Below are positions 4,897 to 10,384 of a stretch of DNA of 10,384 nt, in pieces. This DNA is from Methanolinea sp. UBA473 (GTDB lineage: Archaea; Halobacteriota; Methanomicrobia; Methanomicrobiales; Methanospirillaceae). The stretch's first letter is position 1; every line of letters starts with the position of its first letter. Position numbers and translations under genes: made by a program. Below the pieces are notes generated by a model that saw only the letters and a list, made by a program, of their open reading frames with translations, was not told where the DNA came from and searched no databases. The stretch covers positions 270 to 10,653 of the forward strand of contig DAEV01000113.1 of NCBI GenBank assembly GCA_002509495.1. Reading direction: 5' to 3'.

Positions 4897-5769
4897 ATGA
4901 AGGGTAAAAAGATGCATTGGGCGATGACGGCGATGCTTGCGATTCTCGTCCTTTCTGTGATGCTGGCCGGATGCACCACCGGACCGCCGGAATCAGGGAC
5001 CTCAACCTCTGTCGGCACTACAGCCACACCTCCTCCTTTTCAGCCGCCGGGTCTCACGATTCACTCCCCGGGGAACGGAAGTTACGTCCCGGAGGGCAAC
5101 ATAACCGTCGCTGTCACGGTGGATCACTTTTCGCTGGTGAATAAATTTGGAGAGGCGAATGTCGCGGGTGAAGGGCATATCCACTACTTCCTCGATGTCC
5201 TGCCCCCCACGGAACCCGGAAAACCGGCGGTAACCGCACCCGGGACCTATGTGCCTGCCACGGCGACCCGCTACACCTGGCAGAATGTCCCGGCAGGCAT
5301 CCACGTCATTGGCGTGGAACTGGTGAACAACGATCACACACCGCTTGCCCCACCCGTAACGACGACAATCACGGTGATGTCCGCCATGCCGAGGGTCAGG
5401 ATACTCTCCCCCGGCGACGTGACGATTGCCGGCCCCAACAACTTCACGGTCACGGTTGCCGTCGAGAACTTCCGGCTGGTGGACGCACTTGGAACGCCGA
5501 ATGTTGCAGGAGAAGGGCACATCCACTACTTCCTCGACGTTGAGCCGCCCACGGATCCCGGCGTCCCTGCAATCACCAGCACAGGACGCTACGTACCGAC
5601 AACAGATACATCCTATCAATGGATCAACGTGGGGGGCGGATTCCATATCGTGGCGGTGGAGCTCGTGAATAACGACCATACCCCGCTGGTGCCCCCCGCA
5701 ACCGACTCTATCACCGTGATTGTCGGCAGGGAGGGAGCTGGAGCCGGGGGAGGGGGAGGAGGGTATTAA
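4897..5769 (+). CDS. Lipoprotein with two copies of a GEGHIHYFLD domain
   Basis: 290 residues, exported and lipid-anchored: after MKGKKMHW comes a hydrophobic stretch ending in the lipobox LAGC (cysteine at residue 27). A Thr/Ser/Pro-rich linker runs to residue 52. Two tandem copies of one domain of about 110 residues follow (53-160 and 167-277). Each starts with an I/L-x-SPG strand, carries NVAGEGHIHYFLDV in the middle, and ends in VELVNNDHTPL-x-PP before a closing strand. The paired His-x-His and NNDH look like possible metal ligands; the pattern recalls the DUF4399-type domain (GHHHL...DHxH). The protein ends in a glycine run, GAGGGGGGY. ATG 4897 is chosen over in-frame GTG 4891 because the site AGAGGA lies 8 nt before it but only 2 nt before the GTG. 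Probably a surface or metal-binding protein; function unknown. Confidence 0.85.
   Translation: MKGKKMHWAMTAMLAILVLSVMLAGCTTGPPESGTSTSVGTTATPPPFQPPGLTIHSPGNGSYVPEGNITVAVTVDHFSLVNKFGEANVAGEGHIHYFLDVLPPTEPGKPAVTAPGTYVPATATRYTWQNVPAGIHVIGVELVNNDHTPLAPPVTTTITVMSAMPRVRILSPGDVTIAGPNNFTVTVAVENFRLVDALGTPNVAGEGHIHYFLDVEPPTDPGVPAITSTGRYVPTTDTSYQWINVGGGFHIVAVELVNNDHTPLVPPATDSITVIVGREGAGAGGGGGGY
5053..5727 (+). repeat. Tandem duplication of a domain-coding unit
   Basis: Two in-frame units, about 5053-5376 and 5395-5727, encode the same domain. Similarity is still visible in the DNA around the central motif: GAAGGGCAYATCCACTACTT occurs at about 5170 and 5513, and GTGAAYAACGAYCA near the end of each unit. 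Divergence elsewhere suggests an old duplication under selection, not a recent copy. Confidence 0.7.
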
Positions 5770-5798
5770 TCAGGTTGATCCTTAATGCACCTGAAAAG

Positions 5799-5822
5799 AC
5801 GGGATATCCATAGGATACCCGT
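5799..5822 (+). terminator. Bulged hairpin after the lipoprotein gene
   Basis: ACGGG-A-TATCC (5799-5809, A at 5804 bulged) pairs with GGATACCCGT (5813-5822) around the loop ATA, giving 10 bp. It lies 29 nt past the lipoprotein stop. No T-run follows at once, the nearest being TTTTTT around 5872, so it may be an mRNA 3'-end structure more than a terminator. Confidence 0.35.
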
Positions 5823-5953
5823 GAACCCGAGACCCACGGAACCCAGGATTGTTCTCCGGATCTCTTTCTCCTTTTTTAAAAGAACCCTGAAGGACGCAGG
5901 GCTTGCCCCGCGATTTGCCCTATACAGGACTTCCTGCAATGAGGGGTTATCTA

Positions 5954-5960
5954 TTATAAT
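5954..5960 (+). promoter_or_regulatory. TATA-like box of the histidine kinase gene
   Basis: TTATAAT lies within the AT-rich stretch 5947-5970. A start about 25 nt downstream, near 5983, would leave a 20-nt leader with AAAAGG before ATG 6003. The rest of 5770-6002 has no credible gene. Confidence 0.4.
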
Positions 5961-6002
5961 TGGATAAATTCAACCTGTATTCATCACCAAAAGGCTCCCC
6001 CC

Positions 6003-7826
6003 ATGCCGCATCAGGAAGAAGATCCGGGTTTTCGGGCTCTCATCGAACACGCTCCGGACGCGATCCTCGTCCACGATCCGAAGGGAAGGATCCTCTATGC
6101 CAATCCTGCGGCCCTCGCCCTTGCAGGGGATACGTCCCTCAACGACGCGATGAAGAGGTCGGTCTTCGATCACCTTCCCCCCGGGATCGCGGAGCTTGGC
6201 CGCGGAGCGATCCGGAAACTGCTGGAGGGAGAGCAGGTCCCCCCGATCGTTGCCCCCCTTTTTCTGGTCAATGGGGACCGGATCGAGGTCGAAATCCAGA
6301 TAAAAAGGGTGATTTTCGGAGGCGGTCCGGCGATATTGACATTTATGAGGAATGTCACGCTTCAAAAGCCCGTAGAGGCAATCCTCCGTGAACGACTCGA
6401 GACGGAACGGGCACTCATCAATTCGCCTGCCGACAGGATGGTCCTGCTGGACATCCATGGAATTATTCTGAATATCAATGACGGTTACGCGGAGGTTCTC
6501 GGAAAAACTCCAGAGGACCTTCTCGGCGCATGCATCTGGAACCTGACGCCTCCCGAAATAAAAGATTCCCGCAGGAATTTTTTTAATCAGGCTATCCAGA
6601 CAAAGCAGATCGTCCGGTTCGAGGAGTACTGGATGAATAAATGGTACGATATCCTCGTCAACCCCATCCTGTTCCAGCACGGAAACGTGGTCCGTGTGGC
6701 CGTTACCGCCCGGAATATCACCGATCGGAAACGGGCAGAAGAGGCAATCCTGGAAAGTGAGGAGAAATACCGCTCGCTTGTCGAGATGTCCCCGGATGCG
6801 ATCGTGATCCACCAGGATGGAAAGATCGTCTATGTGAATCCTGCAACGGCAAACCTGACCCACACACCGGATGCGAATGACCTTATCGGAAGGGATATAC
6901 TGAAAATGATCCATCCTGATTATCACGGGATCGTTCGACGGAATATTGAGGACGATCTCGGAAGTATTCCCACTCCGACGACAGAAATACGGATTGTCCG
7001 GGACGACGGGATCCTGTCTACCTGTGAGGGAAGAGGGAAACGGATACAATACGGCGGAAAACCTGCGATCCTTGTCGTATTGCGGGATATTACGGAGAGA
7101 AAAAAAGCGGAGGTACAGTTACAGGAATATGCCAAGGATCTCAAGCGAAGCAATGAAGATCTGGAATTATTCGCCCAGATTGCCGCTCACGATCTCCAGG
7201 AACCGATCCGGACAATCGTGGCATTCTCCCAGCTCCTCCTCATACCGCAGGACAAGGTGGAACCTGCCCCTCTTACGGAAAAATACCTGCGGAAGATCGA
7301 ACATGCAGGTCTCCTGATGAACCAGCTGGTAAGCGACCTCCGCAGGTACTCGGACATCCAGGCGCAGAGGAAACCACCGGAGCTCACGGACACCGAGGAT
7401 ATTCTTGCCAGTTCGCTGAACAACCTCCACCTCCGGATCCACGAAACCCAGGCGACGGTCACGTGCGATCCTCTCCCGACCGTCCCGTTCGACGCGACAC
7501 AGGCGATCCTGGTCTTCCAGAACCTCATCGAGAATGCCATCAAGTTCAGAAGAGACGGGGTCGCACCGGAAGTCCACATCTCGGCATCTCCCGTCGATGG
7601 CATGTGGCGGTTTTCCTTCCGGGACAACGGGATCGGCATTCAGCCGGAGTATTTCGAGAAGATCTTCATCCTGTTCGAGCGCCTGAATCACAGGGATGCC
7701 TACCCGGGGACCGGGCTTGGACTCGCGCTCTGCAAACGGATCATCGAACGGCACGGGGGCAGGATCTGGGTGGAATCGGAGATTGAGAAGGGATCTACTT
7801 TTTATTTCACCCTGCCATCCGGATGA
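6003..7826 (+). CDS. PAS-PAS-PAS sensor histidine kinase
   Basis: 607 residues, no membrane segment, so a cytosolic sensor that autophosphorylates on histidine. Three PAS domains come first: about 5-125 (FRALIEHAPDAILVHDPKGR), 126-245 (ending AVTARNITDRKRAEEA) and 252-368 (YRSLVEMSPDAIVIHQDGK, ending VLRDITERKKAE). A coiled linker leads to a HisKA domain of the phytochrome-like kind with AAHDLQEPIR (phospho-acceptor H396). The ATPase domain has the N box NLIENAIKF (N511), G1 DNGIGI (D541), F box FILFERL and G2 GTGLGLALCKR (from G569). All catalytic motifs are intact. Nothing in the PAS domains reveals heme or flavin binding by eye. No response regulator lies next to it, so it is an orphan kinase, common in methanogens. 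ATG 6003 has only a weak AAAAGG site. Kinase identity is certain; stimulus and partner are unknown. Confidence 0.95.
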   Translation: MPHQEEDPGFRALIEHAPDAILVHDPKGRILYANPAALALAGDTSLNDAMKRSVFDHLPPGIAELGRGAIRKLLEGEQVPPIVAPLFLVNGDRIEVEIQIKRVIFGGGPAILTFMRNVTLQKPVEAILRERLETERALINSPADRMVLLDIHGIILNINDGYAEVLGKTPEDLLGACIWNLTPPEIKDSRRNFFNQAIQTKQIVRFEEYWMNKWYDILVNPILFQHGNVVRVAVTARNITDRKRAEEAILESEEKYRSLVEMSPDAIVIHQDGKIVYVNPATANLTHTPDANDLIGRDILKMIHPDYHGIVRRNIEDDLGSIPTPTTEIRIVRDDGILSTCEGRGKRIQYGGKPAILVVLRDITERKKAEVQLQEYAKDLKRSNEDLELFAQIAAHDLQEPIRTIVAFSQLLLIPQDKVEPAPLTEKYLRKIEHAGLLMNQLVSDLRRYSDIQAQRKPPELTDTEDILASSLNNLHLRIHETQATVTCDPLPTVPFDATQAILVFQNLIENAIKFRRDGVAPEVHISASPVDGMWRFSFRDNGIGIQPEYFEKIFILFERLNHRDAYPGTGLGLALCKRIIERHGGRIWVESEIEKGSTFYFTLPSG

Positions 7827-7832
7827 TTCCTG

Positions 7833-7838
7833 TTTTTT
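7833..7838 (+). terminator. T-run directly after the kinase gene
   Basis: TTTTTT seven nt past the kinase stop codon, the type of signal that archaeal polymerase can stop at. The remaining 7839-8016, between this and the convergent membrane-protein gene, shows no convincing gene. Confidence 0.35.
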
Positions 7839-8016
7839 CAGTCCCGGATATTCGCCAGGCAGGGCCGGGTCTCACCCCCCTATCCAGGAAATACCCGACA
7901 TTGTGATCCCGGTAAGCCGGCAGTGTTGCGAGAGCGAGGAGCCCATATTTCTGATTCCCCGGGATGATCGGAAAAGGTGGTACTCCGGTTCGCATCTCTC
8001 TTTCCCTGGAAGATGA

Positions 8017-8685
8017 CTACCATCCCAATGAATAGGCAGAATAGATCGCGATAAACGAGATAATCCCAATGACAATCCCCGCTTTCAGCCGATCGAGACG
8101 AAGATACCCAGCCCAGACCATCGCGGTCCCGGCGATGAGGAGGATTGCGATCGCATGGGATGCGAATACCGCCCACCTGACATTCCCGATCAGGAAATAG
8201 GGAATTACCACAGGGAACACGAGGATGATATCGATGAGGATGATGGCGATCGCGACGTTCCAGTCCGAGCGGGTCGCCGGGTACCTCTTTCCATGCTCGG
8301 GTTCCCCGGCTCCGATCATGTCGATCACCTTCGATTGCTCCTCCGCGCTCAGGTTCTCTACAATGGTCCCCTGCAGGGAAATGGCGACCAGTTTTTTCTT
8401 TTCAGGGTCACGGGGATCCTCCCTGAATGCATTGGCGATCCGGAGGTAGTCCGCACGGTTCACGAGGCCCCCATACATCGAGGTCACCCCGTCGATGATG
8501 CCCCAGGAGATATTCACGGTAAGGGCCATGACCAGCATAAGGCGCAGCGTGGTCTCCGTGGGAGGCAGGCCGTTATTGATGAGCCCGGTGATCATCACCA
8601 CCATCATGACGCCGTAAAAACATTCGGATAAACGGTTGCCCAGGGTGAGATTGTTTTTCATATACGGAATTCCCTGGAATTTCAC
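8017..8685 (-). CDS. VIT1/CCC1-like membrane protein
   Basis: 222 residues with five probable membrane segments: about 22-38, 47-75, 145-165, 168-193 and 198-220. A charged cytosolic part (about 77-140) lies between the second and third. NISWGIIDGVTSMYGGLVNRADYLR (58-82) resembles the second half of the first helix pair of VIT/CCC1 proteins, which carry iron or manganese across membranes, and the two-plus-three helix layout with a charged cytosolic domain also fits. The match is weak: the first helix (CFYGVMMVVMITGLIN) lacks the usual Asp-Gly pair and the loop has few of the Glu residues of true iron carriers. A role in transport is therefore a guess. GTG 8685 is chosen because GGAGGTG lies 7 nt before it; the ATG at 8661 has no such site. 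It converges on the kinase gene. Confidence 0.75.
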   Translation of the reverse strand: MKFQGIPYMKNNLTLGNRLSECFYGVMMVVMITGLINNGLPPTETTLRLMLVMALTVNISWGIIDGVTSMYGGLVNRADYLRIANAFREDPRDPEKKKLVAISLQGTIVENLSAEEQSKVIDMIGAGEPEHGKRYPATRSDWNVAIAIILIDIILVFPVVIPYFLIGNVRWAVFASHAIAILLIAGTAMVWAGYLRLDRLKAGIVIGIISFIAIYSAYSLGW

Positions 8686-8692
8686 CTAATTG

Positions 8693-8699
8693 CACCTCC
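8693..8699 (-). promoter_or_regulatory. Ribosome binding site that fixes a GTG start
   Basis: GGAGGTG on the minus strand, 7 nt ahead of GTG 8685. It decides in favour of this GTG over the downstream ATG at 8661 for the VIT-like membrane protein. Confidence 0.7.
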
Positions 8700-9277
8700 C
8701 CGGGTGAGATGGTTGCGGACCTTTGTCAGGATCGGGAATATGGCATCCCCTGACGGATTGCTCTATGCCTTTCGCTGATAGTATTCTGACAAAAATCTGA
8801 TATACTCACCGGTTCGGCGACGAGGGGACAAACAGCCGATGCGTTGGTTCCGCAGGCGCCCGTATCCGGAGTCACTCCGGTGAGGACTAATAGTATAACG
8901 GGTCTCCACACCCGGATCAGAGACCGGCATAGGGAAGGCCTCACCCGCCCGGGGATCCCATGGTTCGGTTTGCGGCCATGATGGGCGTTCCTCCCGCGTC
9001 GGTATCGGGCGCAACTTCTCGTTGGGATCGACGTCACTACCCATCTCCACCTCGTTGCAGAACGCAGGGACATAGGTGTACTGTCCCCCGCAAATGGTCA
9101 GATCCGCAGATTATCTGTAAAAACGAAGAACCCCGGCATCCTGAGAGTGGATTTCACGATATTCCGGATCCTTTCATCTCATGAAAAGTGGGGAAAGATT
9201 CATTTTCAACCGACGGGAGAAGGAATTCCGGCATCGGGATCCCGGAACATGAACATTGCAGGCGAGGCACGACCAGG
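8700..9277. other. Long intergenic stretch with clustered hairpins
   Basis: Nearly 580 bases without a confident gene. It contains CCGGAGT-C-ACTCCGG (8866-8880), then GGTCTC (8901-8906) pairing with GAGACC (8920-8925), and TTTCAT-CTC-ATGAAA (9172-9186), besides the doubtful minus-strand frame at 8763-9110. There is no insertion sequence end, tRNA or repeat array that I can see. The protease gene downstream has no obvious TATA box close to its start. Confidence 0.4.
8763..9110 (-). pseudogene. Possible decayed or unrecognised reading frame
   Basis: On the minus strand one frame stays open for about 115 codons, from after a TAA near 9111 to a stop at 8763. The stretch before the first good start reads protein-like (TICGGQYTYVPAFCNEVEMG), after which it turns Pro/Arg-rich and loses domain character. 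Possible starts are GTG 9050 and ATG 9044, with GAGGTGG too close to serve the latter well. I recognise no family. It may be a gene remnant whose 5' part is lost, or an accidental frame in GC-rich DNA. Confidence 0.2.
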
Positions 9278-10030
9278 ATGAATCCGGCTGCGAGAATGCC
9301 GTCTCCCTGGATTTACTTCCTTCTGGTATTCCTCCTCACGATTCCTGAATATGCTGCCGGCCTGGTCGCTCCCTATAGTATTGTGATGGTCGCAAACCCC
9401 TTCATCGCGGCCTCGATCCTGACCTACCGGGAGAAGGGATCGGACGGTGTGAAACAGCTGGTGACGAGGTCGTTCGATTCCAGCCGGATCCCCCGGAAGA
9501 TCTGGTACCTTCCCATCCTTCTCCTGATGCCTGCCGTGATGATCCTGAACCTGGCCTGGACGAGCCTCGAGGGAGATCCGACTCCAGGCCTGTATTTTCC
9601 CCTCTGGATGCTCCCTGCCTATTTCGTCGTGTTCTTTTTCGTAGCAATCGGGGAAGAGACGGGCTGGTCGGGATATGCAATCGATCCGCTCCAGGACCGC
9701 TGGGGGGCATTATCGGCAAGCCTGGTGATCGGAACGGTGTGGGCCCTGTGGCACATCGTGCCCTACGTCCTTGCGAATGCTCCCCTGTGGGTGGCGGGGC
9801 AATGCGCCACGACCGTACTGTTGCGAGTCCTCATGGCCTGGATCTACAACAACACCGCAAGAAGCGTCTTTGGCATGGTCCTCTTCCATGCAATGATCAA
9901 CATGGTCACGATCCCTGACTTCGGGTTCCTGTACGATCCCGTATTTGCCAGTGTCATCTTGGCAGGAATGGCAGCTCTGGTGGTATTCCTGTGGGGAGAG
10001 CGAACGCTGGCCCTTTACCGGTACGCATGA
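9278..10030 (+). CDS. CPBP-family intramembrane metalloprotease (Rce1/CAAX protease-like)
   Basis: 250 residues from ATG 9278, strongly hydrophobic, with seven or eight membrane segments. The family motifs are in order: GEETGWSGYAIDPLQ (E126, E127), WALWHIVPY (H159) and FHAMIN (H204), the glutamates and histidines that in this family build the active site inside the membrane. The first motif is usually EE-x3-R; here the arginine position holds serine (EETGWS), a known kind of variation but unusual. In archaea such proteins process membrane or exported peptides; no target is apparent next door. The frame is open to GTG 9188, but the extra 30 residues are polar, unlike the family, and ATG 9278 has GAGG 10 nt upstream. 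It is followed after 73 nt by the metal ATPase on the same strand. Family is firm; substrate is unknown. Confidence 0.88.
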   Translation: MNPAARMPSPWIYFLLVFLLTIPEYAAGLVAPYSIVMVANPFIAASILTYREKGSDGVKQLVTRSFDSSRIPRKIWYLPILLLMPAVMILNLAWTSLEGDPTPGLYFPLWMLPAYFVVFFFVAIGEETGWSGYAIDPLQDRWGALSASLVIGTVWALWHIVPYVLANAPLWVAGQCATTVLLRVLMAWIYNNTARSVFGMVLFHAMINMVTIPDFGFLYDPVFASVILAGMAALVVFLWGERTLALYRYA

Positions 10031-10103
10031 TCGCAGCGGTTCGGGCGTTTCATCCGCTGTCGGTGCCGCCCTGGATACTCTGCGAAACGGAGGTTTTTAG
10101 AAA

Positions 10104-10384
10104 ATGGAGATGAAAGAAACCACACACGTTGAACACAGGCACAGCGCCGGGCCCGGGAATGGCGGGAATTCACATGGAACGCCCGGGACCTCCCCGATAA
10201 AAGGCCGGCACGAGGGCGGACACCTCCACATGCTGGAGGATTTCAGAAGACGCTTCCTCGTCTCGATGATCCTCACGGTTCCGATCCTTCTCCTCTCCCC
10301 CACCATCCAATCCTTCTTCGGGTTCTCCCTTATGTTCCCAGGATCCGACCTTGCCCTCCTCATCCTCTCGACAATCGTCTACGC
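10104..10384 (+). CDS. CopB-like heavy-metal P1B-type ATPase, N-terminal part, runs off the right edge
   Basis: 93 codons are visible. Residues 1-45 are soluble and rich in His and Gly (seven His spread over HVEHRH, SHG, RHEGGHLHM). Then comes MLEDFRRRFLVSMILTVPIL and LLLSPTIQSFFGF, the characteristic start of the first helix pair of CopB-type ATPases, which export copper or silver with ATP. A second hydrophobic segment (DLALLILSTIVYA) begins at the edge. A His-rich head in place of CxxC heavy-metal domains is typical of the CopB branch. GGAGG at 10089-10093, 10 nt before ATG 10104, supports the start. The transport domains, DKTG phosphorylation site and metal-determining CPH/CPC motif lie outside the window, so the metal is not settled. 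Confidence 0.82.
   Translation, partial: MEMKETTHVEHRHSAGPGNGGNSHGTPGTSPIKGRHEGGHLHMLEDFRRRFLVSMILTVPILLLSPTIQSFFGFSLMFPGSDLALLILSTIVY

Noticed and set aside
5002..5679. Open frame of 225 codons on the minus strand with repeated HVxxVxDVPF-type segments
   Set aside because: The repetition only mirrors the duplicated domain of the lipoprotein on the other strand.
5785..5967. Possible 60-residue frame between lipoprotein and kinase genes
   Set aside because: No ribosome binding site, basic and low-complexity composition, and it runs through the hairpin at 5799-5822 and the kinase promoter.
5970..7049. Open frame of 359 codons on the minus strand
   Set aside because: It lies opposite the intact three-PAS kinase and has the scrambled composition of an antisense shadow; no motif or ribosome binding site.
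8155..8631. Open frame of 158 codons on the plus strand with a His run near its end
   Set aside because: Antisense to the VIT-like membrane protein; the His run is the complement of the Met/Val-rich first helix.
9188..9277. N-terminal extension of the CPBP protease from GTG 9188
   Set aside because: The 30 extra residues are polar and unlike the family, there is no suitable ribosome binding site, and ATG 9278 fits family length.

Overview
The window looks like a moderately GC-rich methanogenic archaeon, most plausibly of the Methanomicrobiales or a close relative. The reasons are AT-rich TATA-like boxes about 25 nt ahead of several predicted starts, genes with no ribosome binding site that could be leaderless beside genes with strong GGAGG sites, an HxlR-type regulator, a three-PAS histidine kinase, a QueG-like ferredoxin protein and a CopB-like metal ATPase. 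The organism is inferred from gene style, not from a marker gene. I see no rRNA, tRNA, CRISPR array, insertion sequence or phage gene.

Layout: (1) 1-727, minus strand: N-terminal part of purL with a fused PurS-like region. (2) 728-1096: divergent promoter region; a very GC-rich hairpin lies in the predicted leader of the next gene. (3) 1097-1762, plus: secreted protein of unknown function, closed by an 11-bp hairpin. (4) 1896-2273, minus: HxlR regulator, transcribed divergently from an overlooked 58-residue Cys/His-rich miniprotein (2356-2532, plus). A perfect 12-bp palindrome lies between them. (5) 2633-3367, plus: short QueG-like protein with two 4Fe-4S clusters. (6) 3493-4644: membrane-anchored, sorbosone-dehydrogenase-like beta-propeller. 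(7) 4897-5769: lipoprotein made of two copies of one domain. (8) 6003-7826: PAS-PAS-PAS histidine kinase. (9) 8017-8685, minus: VIT/CCC1-like membrane protein. (10) 8686-9277: almost 600 bases without a convincing gene, holding hairpins and a decayed-looking reading frame. (11) 9278-10030: CPBP-type intramembrane protease. (12) 10104 to the edge: start of a CopB-like P1B ATPase.

Most genes appear to be single transcription units, with gaps of 70-600 nt and frequent strand switches. The one tight functional group is the regulator, the Cys/His-rich miniprotein and possibly the QueG-like protein. The regulator has extra cysteines at both ends, and the miniprotein could bind metal or react with thiol stress, so a redox- or metal-responsive mini-regulon is the best candidate here for something undescribed. 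The other genes are mainly cell-surface, membrane or signalling functions beside one housekeeping purine gene.
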